Shown here in pieces: positions 42,905 through 52,297 of a stretch of DNA of 64,000 nucleotides; the stretch's first letter is position 1; the number at the start of each line of letters is the position of its first letter. This DNA comes from Prevotella melaninogenica (GTDB lineage: Bacteria > Bacteroidota > Bacteroidia > Bacteroidales > Bacteroidaceae): assembly GCF_013267595.1 (NCBI RefSeq), contig NZ_CP054010.1, forward strand, positions 992,001 to 1,056,000, given 5' to 3'. Made by a program: the position numbers and the translations under genes. A model generated the notes under the pieces. It saw only the letters and a list, made by a program, of their open reading frames with translations. It searched no databases and had not been told where the DNA came from.

Positions 42905-44065
42905 ATGAAATACAATATTTCTAAGCTTTTCATCGGAGCTGTAGCTATGGCTTCTCTGACAATGCTGGCTTCTTGTGAGAATGCTGAATATTCGCCTCTT
43001 TCTAATCAGGCGTATATCGCACAGACCAATACTAATGGTAACTCAAGTCAGAATATTACTATCGGTACGTCGGCTGTCACTTCTTCTGTGAACGTGCGTC
43101 TCTCTGACCTCGCTACACAGGACTATACCTTCGAGGTGGTAAGTGACACAACGGCACTTGCTGAATACAATCAGCGTAACGAGACTTCTTACAAGCCACT
43201 GCCTGCAAGTCTTTACTCACTCTCTTCTAACGAGGTGAAGATTGAGAAGGGTAAGTCGGTTTCTTCTGATGTGACACTGACGATTAACCCATTGACACAG
43301 GCACTGAAGGACAGCGGTCAGAAGTATGCTGTTGCCCTCCGTCTGAAGAGTAAAGATGGCAAGTATGACGTCCTGAACTCTGGTAGTTCAATGGTTTACA
43401 TCCTCGATCAGGTTGTTTATCAGGCTGTGCCAATCATTAACGCTACACATAACATTCACTTCGCAATGCGTCAGACCTATGATCTTTCACAGTGGACTGT
43501 CGAGATGAACGTGAACATGAGCAAGCTCGGTAAGGGACTTGGCGAACTTAACAACCAGACACTCTTCGGTGCATGGGGTAACGATGGTGGTGAGATTTAT
43601 ACTCGCTTCGGTGATGCTCCTATCGAGGGTAACCGTCTGCAGATTAAGACACAGGGTACACAGATGAACAGTAAGCAGCTCTTTAACGCTAACCAGTGGT
43701 ACCACCTCGCATTCGTTTGCACAGGTACAAAGCTCTACCTCTATGTTAACGGTGCGCTTGATAACTCTATGGACCTCCCTGGTAAGAATACTAACCTCAG
43801 CAACCGAATCAACTTCGGTAACACTGATTATCTGAAGGCAGACGTGAAGGTAAGCGAACTTCGCTTCTGGACCGTGGCTCGTACACAGGCTCAGATTGCT
43901 AACAATATGTATGCTTGCGATGCTAAGAGCACCGGCTTGGAGGCATACTGGAAGTGTAACGAGGGTCAGGGTGATACCTTCCATGATGCAACAGGTCACG
44001 GCAACACCGGTAAGTGTGTAGCTGTTCCAACCTGGGAGCAGAACGTAAGAATCGATGGTAAATAA
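42905..44065 (+). CDS. Surface glycan-binding lipoprotein (DUF1735 + LamG-like)
   Basis: A 386-residue lipoprotein with lipobox LASCE (Cys24). Residues about 30-165 form a DUF1735-type immunoglobulin-like domain (VNVRLSDLATQDYTFEV, KYAVALRLKSKDGKYDVL). Residues about 180-380 form a concanavalin-like LamG domain: HNIHFAMRQTYDLSQWTVEM, WYHLAFVCTGTKLYLYVNG, LEAYWKCNEGQGDTFHDATG. Such proteins are non-catalytic surface binding proteins in N-glycan loci (BT3986-like by order, from memory). It begins 16 bases after the endoglycosidase stop and ends inside the short leader of the next gene. Confidence 0.83.
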   Translation: MKYNISKLFIGAVAMASLTMLASCENAEYSPLSNQAYIAQTNTNGNSSQNITIGTSAVTSSVNVRLSDLATQDYTFEVVSDTTALAEYNQRNETSYKPLPASLYSLSSNEVKIEKGKSVSSDVTLTINPLTQALKDSGQKYAVALRLKSKDGKYDVLNSGSSMVYILDQVVYQAVPIINATHNIHFAMRQTYDLSQWTVEMNVNMSKLGKGLGELNNQTLFGAWGNDGGEIYTRFGDAPIEGNRLQIKTQGTQMNSKQLFNANQWYHLAFVCTGTKLYLYVNGALDNSMDLPGKNTNLSNRINFGNTDYLKADVKVSELRFWTVARTQAQIANNMYACDAKSTGLEAYWKCNEGQGDTFHDATGHGNTGKCVAVPTWEQNVRIDGK

Positions 44066-44084
44066 GTCAAAAGGAAACTCAAAT

Positions 44085-45092
44085 ATGAAAATAAACGTAT
44101 TCAAGTCAGTGCTGGCAGCCTCTTTGGTTGCTGCCACACTGGCATCTTGTCAGAGCGAGCCAGAAGTTGGTAGCACGCTCTACCCAACAGCAGAAGAGAA
44201 CTACTCTGCAAAGGCTTACCTCTATACTGGTACCAGTGACGGCAACAAGTTATTGCTCGCTGGTGAGAAGTCTGCATCAGCTGTTACCTTGGCGAATGAT
44301 AGCGCAAAGTTCTATGTTCGTCTCTCTTCTCCAGCAGAAAAAGATGTAACAGTAACATTGGCTGCTACATCTGATGGTGTTGAGGCAAATAGTAGCGAAG
44401 AGGTGATGAGCACTGACGCTATCAGCCTTAGCAAGACATCTGTAACCTTCGCTAAGGGTCAGCAGGTATCTGAACCAATCGTCGTTAAGTTGGTCAATGG
44501 CGATGCCCTCAAGAACTTGACTATGTTGAAGAACGGCGTTACATCTGTTGTTATCAAGAGTGTTGACGGTGCTGAAACAGCAAAGACAAACACGAAGGTA
44601 TTGGTTACAACTAACTTCACCTTCAATAACATCAATGCATCTGGTACGCTCAATGCAGACAAGCAGATTGCCTTGAACGAATATCAGATGTCAACTACAC
44701 TCAGCAGTTCTAATGCAGCAAAGTTGAATGATGGCGATAACAACACCTATGTGTATTCATATACCTATTATGAACCAGAGTTTACAATGGCATTCAATAG
44801 CACAAAGGAACTGATTGGTGTTGGTATCCTTTGCAACTACACAAGCTACGGATATGGTGTAAAGAAGGTGGCTGTAGCTACCAGCTTAGACGGTAAGACA
44901 TGGACAAACATGGGTACTGCCACTGCAGCCTCAACCTATGATGATGATACTCCATTCCCAATTGTATTTAATACTCCAGTAACATGTAAGTTTGTTAAGC
45001 TGACAATCCTCCAGAGCTTTGACGAAAGCGAGAACCCACGTTTCTTGATTGGTGAGATTGGTGCTTACGAGTATCTTGATTGGAGCTTATGA
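44085..45092 (+). CDS. Surface glycan-binding lipoprotein (DUF1735 + F5/8 type C-like)
   Basis: A 335-residue lipoprotein. The ATG at 44085 (MKINVFKSVLAASLVAATLASCQ) was chosen over one ten codons earlier, which overlaps the previous gene, because a signal peptide with lipobox LASCQ starts there. Residues about 30-170 are a DUF1735-like domain (SAKFYVRLSSPAEKDVTVTL). Residues about 185-335 look like a discoidin/F5/8C galactose-binding fold (NDGDNNTYVYSYTYY, VAVATSLDGKTWTNMG, CKFVKLTILQS, FLIGEIGAYEY). Probably the second binding protein of the locus and the last gene of the operon, followed by a terminator at 45137. Confidence 0.8.
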   Translation: MKINVFKSVLAASLVAATLASCQSEPEVGSTLYPTAEENYSAKAYLYTGTSDGNKLLLAGEKSASAVTLANDSAKFYVRLSSPAEKDVTVTLAATSDGVEANSSEEVMSTDAISLSKTSVTFAKGQQVSEPIVVKLVNGDALKNLTMLKNGVTSVVIKSVDGAETAKTNTKVLVTTNFTFNNINASGTLNADKQIALNEYQMSTTLSSSNAAKLNDGDNNTYVYSYTYYEPEFTMAFNSTKELIGVGILCNYTSYGYGVKKVAVATSLDGKTWTNMGTATAASTYDDDTPFPIVFNTPVTCKFVKLTILQSFDESENPRFLIGEIGAYEYLDWSL

Positions 45093-45136
45093 GTAAGCGT
45101 TAACTTCTATCCGCTCATAGTAGCGCATACAGATTT

Positions 45137-45172
45137 AGCCTCCGAAGTATTCATTACTTCGGGGGCTTTTTT
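45137..45172 (+). terminator. Terminator of the first glycan-utilisation operon
   Basis: AGCCTCCGAAGTA (45137-45149) pairs with TACTTCGGGGGCT (45155-45167), loop TTCAT, then TTTTTT. Confidence 0.88.
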
Positions 45173-45177
45173 GTGGT

Positions 45178-45805
45178 TCTTCCGAAATATGGAGTGATAA
45201 ATTAAGCCTACTACATATAAAAGGCACACAGAGAGGGGGAGAACACGGAGGTGAAAGCAGACAACCTCACGGAGGTGCCGAAGGCACAAAGAGCGACAGA
45301 GGCGTAGTGTACGTGTTGCTGATAGCTTTGGTAAAAAACGTTTTAAGAAATCTTGCAAACCAATGCTTTGGAATGAAGTAGACAAAAACATTAATAAAAC
45401 TCGCAAATATCCTCTGTTCCTCCATGCACCATTGGTGCCTCTGTGCCTAACGATTTCTACTATATAAAACCTCTGTGCTCTCCATTTCTCTGTGTGACCT
45501 ATCTTCAAAGTTCTAATCTCAAACGGTGTCACTCCAAATTGCTGAAGAACTTTTTTATGTAAAATACACCTATCAAAGGGACTGATTTTTCTTTACAAAT
45601 AACGCAATGAAAACAACAAAAACGGAATAGGGGTATGCACTTTTAAGAGCTGCTATAAGTGTTTTATTGTCAAACAGTTGTAAAATTCCATTCTGAAAGG
45701 TGCTTAGTAGGCTTTCAAAAGGGTGTTAGTTAGGACCTTAAAGGGCATCTTTTGCAAGCCAAGTGGGCGTTAATTCGAACGTAATTTGTGCCCTTTACAA
45801 AAATT
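45178..45805 (-). repeat. Composite dispersed repeat, copy 3 (inverted)
   Basis: Read on the minus strand: GGGCGTT module (45805-45640, including GGCTTGCAAAAGATGCCC), spacer with TTGGAGTGACACCGTTTGAG, palindrome (about 45520-45219, CACACAGAGAAATGGAGAGC and its partner) and AT-rich tail with CACTCCATATTTCGGAAGA. More diverged than copies 1 and 2 but with the same order. Confidence 0.75.
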
Positions 45806-46137
45806 GATTGTGAAAAAATTAGACAAAAAGGTGAGCCTTCCATAAGGCGGGAAGTAATCACCGAGCCCCCTGTAAAAACATTTGTTTATTGTGTACATTT
45901 TGTTTTAGTGTGTCTGTTCTTTAACTTGCAATTCGTGTCATTTGTAGTTCTTTCAATCTAAATGTGTTTATTCTGTTTAAAACTTGATTATTCTGTCTTC
46001 TTAGATTGATCAAATGAATATTCTGTCTTTCAATTGTTAATCTAATGTTATACGTCATCAAATAAAGTATATCTTAAAGTTGCTACTACTTAACGAATAA
46101 GAAAAGTATTATTGTGGAACAATAATGTCTATTTTTC
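45806..46137. other. Intergenic stretch without a visible gene
   Basis: Very AT-rich with repeated TTCTGTCT(T/A) phrases (45960-46030); no coding signal. Confidence 0.4.
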
Positions 46138-46168
46138 TTGGAGTTGTATTATGAAATGCTTAATTTTG
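46138..46168 (+). promoter_or_regulatory. Promoter-like motif ahead of the AlbA_2 gene
   Basis: TTG at 46138-46140, a 20-base spacer, TAATTTTG at 46161-46168. A second -7-like TACTTTTG follows at 46176-46183. The leader to the start codon would be about 250 bases. Confidence 0.4.
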
Positions 46169-46435
46169 TAGTTAATACTTTTGGCAGAATGTTCTATAAA
46201 TGGAAATGATAATTCTAATTTAATTCTTTTTAGAGTAAAAATGATTCTTCGGATATAACTACTTAAATGGATTGCATAGAGTGCATAATGTTATATTGGT
46301 GCTCAAATAAGTACAACCACTTTTGATAGTTTTATCAAGTTTACTGGAGTATAGTAAGTGGAAAATCATGATTTATAAAGCCTACATTAAGTAAGAATGC
46401 TATGGGTAAGTTCAATGAGAATATAAATAAAGGTT

Positions 46436-47878
46436 ATGGTAATAAAAGAAGAAGTTCTTGAACTCTTGCAAAGCACAGAGACTTATAGAATAGAACGTAC
46501 GAGTTCAACAGGTGATATGGATAAGTTTCAGGAGGCTATTTGTGCTTTTTCAAACGATTTGCCAAATTCCCGAAAGAAAGGTTATCTTATTTTGGGTGCT
46601 TATGACAATGGGACTTTATCTGGACTAAGAGTTGATGATGCCTTGATGAAACGAATAGCGGGGATTCGCTCTGATGGCAATATCTTACCATTACCGATTA
46701 TGTCAGTAGAAAGGGTCGAGCTTGAAGGTGGTGATTTACTCGTCGTAGAGGTCTCACCAGCTTTGGTTCCACCAGTTCGATATCGTGGTCGTACCTTTAT
46801 TCGTATAGGACCTCGTCGGGACATTGCAACAGAGTCAGAAGAAAGAGTCCTTTTGGAGAAGAGAACATCTTATATGGCTACTTTTGATGCCACTCCTTGT
46901 TTTGGATCATCATTAAAGGATATTGACACTCAGTTTATAAAATATGAATATCTTCCACAGGTAATAGATGCTGATATTCTTAAGACGGATAAACGCTCTT
47001 TGCAAGAGCAATTGGCAGCAATCCATCTTTATGACATAGTTCATGACTGTCCTACGAATGCAGCCATTGTGCTTTTTGGGATAAATGCCTCTTTCTTTCT
47101 TCATGGCTGTTATGTTCAGTATGTGCATTTCGCAGGAGAAGATACAGGAAGCGAAATTCTTAACGAAAGGCAGATGCGGGGAAGTCTATGTTCGATACTA
47201 CCTAAGTTGGAGAGTTTTGTAAAAGATGCTATTGTCACTTCACGTCCAATGCCTGTGAGTATGCTACGAGAACAGATTGTGTTTAACTACCCAGAACTCG
47301 CACTTAGAGAGCTACTGATGAATGCTTGTATGCATCGTGATTATCAATCAAATATGCCTATAAGAATTTATCAATTTAGCAATCGTATAGAGATTCTCAA
47401 TGCTGGAGGCTTATATGGGGAGGCTCGTCCAGAAAACTTCCCTACGGTAAATGATTATCGTAATCCTATTATTGCAGAGGCTATGCGTGGTATGAAGTAT
47501 GTTAATATGTTTAACCGTGGTATTCAGCGTGTTAAAAATATGCTAAGGGAGAATGGAAATCCAGACCCCATCTTCAATGTCGGTAAAGTAACTGCTTTCG
47601 AGGTGACAATACAGCCATCTTTGTCACTTAACTTAGTCACTGATGGAGAAAAAGTGACTAAGTCTGTGACTAAGTCGGCAGAGGTAATGAATGAGGTTAT
47701 TGCCTTATGCCAACAGCCTAAAAGTCTTACTGAAATTATAACCCATTTGGGACTAAAACATCGTAACAATGCTAAAAGTCGCTATATTGACCCATTGATA
47801 AAAGGTGGATTTCTTGAGATGACAATACCTGATAAACCCAATAGTAGGAATCAGAAGTATATAAGTGTATTATCTTAG
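46436..47878 (+). CDS. AlbA_2 (schlafen-like) domain protein, putative ATP-binding regulator
   Basis: A 480-residue cytoplasmic protein. The N-terminal AlbA_2 domain (about 1-130) has RIERTSSTGDMDKFQEAICAFSNDLPNSRKKGYLILGAYDNGTLSG and a later RYRGRTFIRIGPRR. A GHKL-like/helical part (about 280-390) has LALRELLMNACMHRDY and NRIEILNAGGLYG, typical of the ATP_HATPase_C4 region that follows AlbA_2. The C-terminal winged-helix is LTEIITHLGLKHRNNAKSRYIDPLIKGGFLE. Such proteins are usually annotated as DNA-binding transcriptional regulators; function is poorly known. Between the domains lies VTDGEKVTKSVTKSAEVM, encoded by a stretch repeated after the stop codon. It stands alone between the two glycan loci; any regulatory link is conjecture. 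Confidence 0.78.
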   Translation: MVIKEEVLELLQSTETYRIERTSSTGDMDKFQEAICAFSNDLPNSRKKGYLILGAYDNGTLSGLRVDDALMKRIAGIRSDGNILPLPIMSVERVELEGGDLLVVEVSPALVPPVRYRGRTFIRIGPRRDIATESEERVLLEKRTSYMATFDATPCFGSSLKDIDTQFIKYEYLPQVIDADILKTDKRSLQEQLAAIHLYDIVHDCPTNAAIVLFGINASFFLHGCYVQYVHFAGEDTGSEILNERQMRGSLCSILPKLESFVKDAIVTSRPMPVSMLREQIVFNYPELALRELLMNACMHRDYQSNMPIRIYQFSNRIEILNAGGLYGEARPENFPTVNDYRNPIIAEAMRGMKYVNMFNRGIQRVKNMLRENGNPDPIFNVGKVTAFEVTIQPSLSLNLVTDGEKVTKSVTKSAEVMNEVIALCQQPKSLTEIITHLGLKHRNNAKSRYIDPLIKGGFLEMTIPDKPNSRNQKYISVLS

Positions 47879-47935
47879 TCACTTAACTTAGTCACTGATG
47901 GAAAAAATGACTAAGTCAGCTGAGATCTTAGAAAG
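47879..47935 (+). repeat. Partial copy of an internal AlbA_2 gene segment after its stop
   Basis: CACTTAACTTAGTCACTGAT and then GGAAAAAATGACTAAGTC repeat, with small changes, the bases at 47627-47680 inside the gene. Both copies hold TTAGTCAC facing GTGACTAAG or TGACTAAG, so both can form a hairpin. Confidence 0.7.
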
Positions 47936-48022
47936 CCCACTTAGCTTAATCTGCCCCCCTTAGTGAGAGTCAAAATGTAAATACTGTTTTGATAATCTTA
48001 CAGTTTGAAACTATCCAACTAT

Positions 48023-48069
48023 AAAGGACCATTTTCATACTCATTTTTGAGTAAAGAAATGGTCTTTTA
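48023..48069 (+). terminator. Probable terminator downstream of the AlbA_2 gene
   Basis: AAAGGACCATTT pairs with AAATGGTCTTTT, with an inner ACTCA/TGAGT pair, and T-rich sequence follows. Confidence 0.6.
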
Positions 48070-48763
48070 CTTGCTTTTAGAGGGAAGCCTGATTATAGTT
48101 TTAAGATTGTCAAGTTATTAGTTCGTAATTTGACATACATTGCGTGATTGCGGAGATACCTCTAATAAAACTGTTGCTCATATTACGTTCTGTCTTAATG
48201 CGTTTATTCTGTATTTGTGCAATTTGTACCATTCATAGTCTTTGTTTATTGTAACTATTCAGCAATAAAACGTATAAAGTATTGTTGATTATCAATAAGT
48301 TACATAAACAGATACATACAAATTCTGGTAAAGAATGTCATCTCGAGTCTTTTTGCTACAATATTACGTTTATAAGTTCTTGATATTCAACGTTCATTAT
48401 CGCTGAATAGTTACGATTCTATCTTTTGAATGTTTATAAATGTTAAATATTAAGGTTAACATAAGTATTATTAGCATTTGAGTTGTTTGAAGTATAGGTG
48501 TCATTAGACCAATCTTAGAGAAGGAATACGGAGAAAGGTGTAAATGACTGTTTGTTAATGAGTTGTGGGAAGAGGGATGTGAAGCCTTCGACCACGGCAA
48601 GACAGTTATAGCCTAAGAACCTAAGTAAAGCGAACAAGAAGTCCCAAATAACCTATGCCTTACTATATAATAAGGTGTAACAAGATGGAATATTGACATT
48701 GCCTAAAATCACTTGAAACAAAATTAGGAAAATAAATAAATAAAAGTTTAAAACCTAAACCTG
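48070..48763. other. Long leader region of the second glycan locus
   Basis: No gene. The last bases before the susC start include TAAAACCTAAACC, a phrase that recurs upstream of the three GH85 genes (AAACCTAAATC at 54218, AAACCTAAAA at 61590), so it may belong to a shared leader. No consensus promoter was convincing. Confidence 0.4.
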
Positions 48764-51700
48764 ATGAGAATCTTTAAAGAATCAAAGCAGAAGCATCTGT
48801 ACTTCTCGGCTGCCTTTGCTCTATCATTAGCATTGGCACCAACAGGTGTCTACGCGGGTACAAACACCAGCACTGCAGTACAGGCAGTACAGCAGAATGG
48901 TAATCACAAAGTGACCGGTCGTGTCGTTGACTCAACCGGTGAACCGCTCATTGGTGCTACCGTCCTCGTTGAGGGTACCACTAATGGCACAGTAACGGAT
49001 ATTGATGGTAACTATACCCTTAATACCACTGCAAACGCGAAGCTTGTCTTCTCTTACATCGGTTATGCTGCACAGACCATCCCTGTTGGTGGTAAGGGTA
49101 CGATCGACGTGACATTGAAGGAAGAGGCAAACACCATGAACGAGGTTGTTGTTACCGCCATGGGTATTATGCGTAAGGAAAAGTCTCTCACCTATGCAAC
49201 GCAGCAGGTGAAGGCAGAGGACCTCATGAAGGTGCAGGATCCTAACGCTGCTAACTCACTCGAAGGTAAGGTAGCTGGTATCACTATTACGCCAAGTGCT
49301 GGTGGTGCTGGTGGTGCTTCAAAGATTGTTCTTCGTGGTAACCGTTCTATCCTCGGTAACAGTTCTCCACTCATCGTTGTTGACGGTGTACCAATGAGTA
49401 ATGGTATTCGTGGTCAGCAGGGTATGGGCGCAGAGGGCTTCGGTTCAACCGGAACTTCTGAGGGTTCTGACCCATTGTCATTGATCAACCCAGACGATAT
49501 CGAGTCAATCAATGTCCTCAAGGGTGCTAACGCTGCTGCGCTTTACGGTTCACGTGCTGCCAATGGTGTTGTGATGATTACCACCAAGCGTGGTCGTGAG
49601 GGTAAGGTTGATATCAACGTAACCTCAAACATCACTTTCGATTCTCCATTGTTGACACCAAAGATTCAGAAGACTTATGGTGCAGCTTATGACCAAGCAA
49701 CAGGGGCGTTGTCATTGAACAACTGGGGCGGTAAGCTCGCAGACCGTGCAGATAACGACCTCGTAGTACGCACTCCATTAGACGAGCGTTGGGTAGGTTA
49801 TCCAGAGGAGCAGATTGGTACAGACGCAAGTGGCAATCCAATCATGGCACGTCGTCATAATGTTTATCTCCGCAATCGTGCAGGTAACGATGTAGACAAC
49901 TTCTTCCGTACGGGTGTCACAACGAATAACTCAATCTCACTTTCTGGTGGTACAGAGATAGCACGTACCTACGTGTCAGTGGCAAACAGCCATGCAACAG
50001 GTATGATGCGTAACAACTCATACAACCGTAACTCTATCAGCTTCCGTCAGACTTATAACTTCTTCAAGCGTTTGCACATTGATGCATCATTGAACTATAC
50101 TGAGTCAAAGACAAAGAATCGTCCTGGTGGTGGTACGGTAGGTAACCCTCTCTACCATCTCTACACCGCACCTCAGAACATTGATATGGATTACTATCGT
50201 GACCATTACATGAATGCTGAAGGTAAGTGGTTGTCAAACCCAGCTTCATATTATAAGTTGAATGGTAAGAACTTCACTTGGGCTGCAGGACAGCGTACAA
50301 CCTTAACAGGTCCACAGCAGGAATGGGCATACCTCTCTCATCCTAACAACAACCCATATTGGTTGATCAATTCGGGTAATAGTCAGCAGAAGGAGAGCCG
50401 CCTCTTCGGTACCTTGCAAGCAAATGTTGACATCTATGATGGTTTGACTTTCCAAGCACGTGTCAACTACAGCCAGATTCGTTTCAAGAATCATGCAACT
50501 CGCTTTGCTACCACCTTCCTCCCAGCATCTATGGAAGACTACGGTCGTCTTTGGGATTCAGACGAGAAGACAACAGAGTTCTATACTGACTACCTCTTGT
50601 CATATAACAAGACCTTCGGTGACTACTCAGTATCAGCAACAGCAGGTTATGTAGGTCATACTATCAAGGGTGAGTCAAAGGGTACAGATGCCGTTGCAAC
50701 TTACTACGACCGTCTTATGCGTAAGCTCCCAACAATGGTTAACTACTTCGAGACCAGCGCAGGTGGCTATGGCGTAACAAGCACTTCAAAGAGTTCAAAC
50801 TGGGACCGCTCATACCTCTTCACAGCACAGTTAGGTTGGAAAGAAACTGTTTACTTCGATGCTTCTTATCGTCGCGACTGGTATCGTCCATTCCGTTACT
50901 TCAAGCAGTTGGGTAAGATAGATACCGATAACTACGGTTACTTCGGTGTTGGTGCCAACGCTATCGTAAGTCAGTTGGTGAAGTTGCCAGACTGGTTTAA
51001 CTTCTTGAAATATCGTGTTTCTTACTCATCAGTAGGTAACTCTATCCCTAATAAGGCATACGGTGCGATGAGCCGTAACCTCCAGACAGGTGCATTGTCA
51101 GGTAACAAGTTGCTCGACTTCTCACCAGTACCAGAGGAGACAGGTTCATTCGAGACAGGTATCGAGTCATTGTTCTTGAACAACCGTTTGAGCTTCGACT
51201 TCACCTTCTATAACACTATCGTTCGTCACCTCTACATGGAGCTTGGCTCATTGGGTGGTAACACCGAGTTGCTGAACTCTGCAAAGGTACGTAACACTGG
51301 TTTTGAAACAACTGTTGGCTATGACTTCAAGTTCGGTAAGGACCTCCGTTGGCGTACATCTTATAACCTCTCATACAACGACAATGAGATTCTTGAGACA
51401 GGTTATGATAAGGACGGAACATCACGTAAGTATCAGCAGACTGTAGGTGAGGCAAAGGTAATCTACCAGAAGGGTGGTGCTATTGGTGACATCTATGCAG
51501 GCGACTTCATGCGCGATGCAAATGGTCATATCGTATTGACAGCTAAGGGTGAGCCAACATTCGACAAGACAGGTTCAAACGACCGCTTCCTCGGTAACAT
51601 GAACTCTAAGTGGCAGATGGGTTGGACCAATACCTTTAACTATAAGGAGTTCCAGCTTTCATTCCTCATCAACGGTCGTATCGGTGGTAAGGTACTCTCA

Positions 51701-52141
51701 TTGACAGAGTCATATCTTGACTATATCGGTGCTTCAGAGCGTACAGAGGCAGCTCGTCTCAGCGCAGAGCGTAACAACATCGTTGCAACCAACTATGGTA
51801 ACGTACCAGGTATGGAACTCAATGATGGTAGCGGTCGCATCGTTCCTATCCAGTCATATTATCAGGCATTGGGCGCATCAAGCAACCCATCAACCTATCT
51901 CTACAACGGAACAAACTTCCGTCTTCGTGAGCTTTCATTGGGTTACACCTTCCGTGACCTCTTTGGTATGAATCGTAACTTGACCCTCTCATTCATCGCT
52001 CGTAACCTGTTCTTCATCTATAAGGATGCACCAACAGACCCAGACGTATCTCTGTCTACACAGAATGGTCTCGGCGCATTTGAGAGCTTCAATATGCCAT
52101 CTTCACGTTCATTCGGTTTCTCATTGAAGGCTAACTTCTAA
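48764..52141 (+). CDS. SusC-like TonB-dependent transporter, second N-glycan locus
   Basis: An 1125-residue outer-membrane transporter with signal peptide (1-31, ending VYAG). Carboxypeptidase-D-like domain HKVTGRVVDSTGEPLIGATVLV and VTDIDGNYTL, then NEVVVTAMGIMRKEKSLTYA, plug motifs VVDGVPMSN, LKGANAAALYGS and AANGVVMITTKRG, and a barrel ending SRSFGFSLKANF. It is a diverged paralog of the first-locus transporter (37078) and pairs with the SusD gene 157 bases further on. Given the GH85 genes behind it, it should carry glycans released by endoglycosidases. No regulator (ECF sigma or HTCS) is visible near this locus. Confidence 0.93.
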   Translation: MRIFKESKQKHLYFSAAFALSLALAPTGVYAGTNTSTAVQAVQQNGNHKVTGRVVDSTGEPLIGATVLVEGTTNGTVTDIDGNYTLNTTANAKLVFSYIGYAAQTIPVGGKGTIDVTLKEEANTMNEVVVTAMGIMRKEKSLTYATQQVKAEDLMKVQDPNAANSLEGKVAGITITPSAGGAGGASKIVLRGNRSILGNSSPLIVVDGVPMSNGIRGQQGMGAEGFGSTGTSEGSDPLSLINPDDIESINVLKGANAAALYGSRAANGVVMITTKRGREGKVDINVTSNITFDSPLLTPKIQKTYGAAYDQATGALSLNNWGGKLADRADNDLVVRTPLDERWVGYPEEQIGTDASGNPIMARRHNVYLRNRAGNDVDNFFRTGVTTNNSISLSGGTEIARTYVSVANSHATGMMRNNSYNRNSISFRQTYNFFKRLHIDASLNYTESKTKNRPGGGTVGNPLYHLYTAPQNIDMDYYRDHYMNAEGKWLSNPASYYKLNGKNFTWAAGQRTTLTGPQQEWAYLSHPNNNPYWLINSGNSQQKESRLFGTLQANVDIYDGLTFQARVNYSQIRFKNHATRFATTFLPASMEDYGRLWDSDEKTTEFYTDYLLSYNKTFGDYSVSATAGYVGHTIKGESKGTDAVATYYDRLMRKLPTMVNYFETSAGGYGVTSTSKSSNWDRSYLFTAQLGWKETVYFDASYRRDWYRPFRYFKQLGKIDTDNYGYFGVGANAIVSQLVKLPDWFNFLKYRVSYSSVGNSIPNKAYGAMSRNLQTGALSGNKLLDFSPVPEETGSFETGIESLFLNNRLSFDFTFYNTIVRHLYMELGSLGGNTELLNSAKVRNTGFETTVGYDFKFGKDLRWRTSYNLSYNDNEILETGYDKDGTSRKYQQTVGEAKVIYQKGGAIGDIYAGDFMRDANGHIVLTAKGEPTFDKTGSNDRFLGNMNSKWQMGWTNTFNYKEFQLSFLINGRIGGKVLSLTESYLDYIGASERTEAARLSAERNNIVATNYGNVPGMELNDGSGRIVPIQSYYQALGASSNPSTYLYNGTNFRLRELSLGYTFRDLFGMNRNLTLSFIARNLFFIYKDAPTDPDVSLSTQNGLGAFESFNMPSSRSFGFSLKANF

Positions 52142-52297
52142 GAGAAAAGGAGTGAGAAAGGAGTGAAGAGCGTGAAAGGGAGTGAGAAACAAATATAATG
52201 TTTGACGTCTTGCTCCCCACGTAACAAAACCGTTACTACACATCTTTAGCTCCGAATAAGCTTAAACAATACAATAATATTCAAAAGATAAACAACA

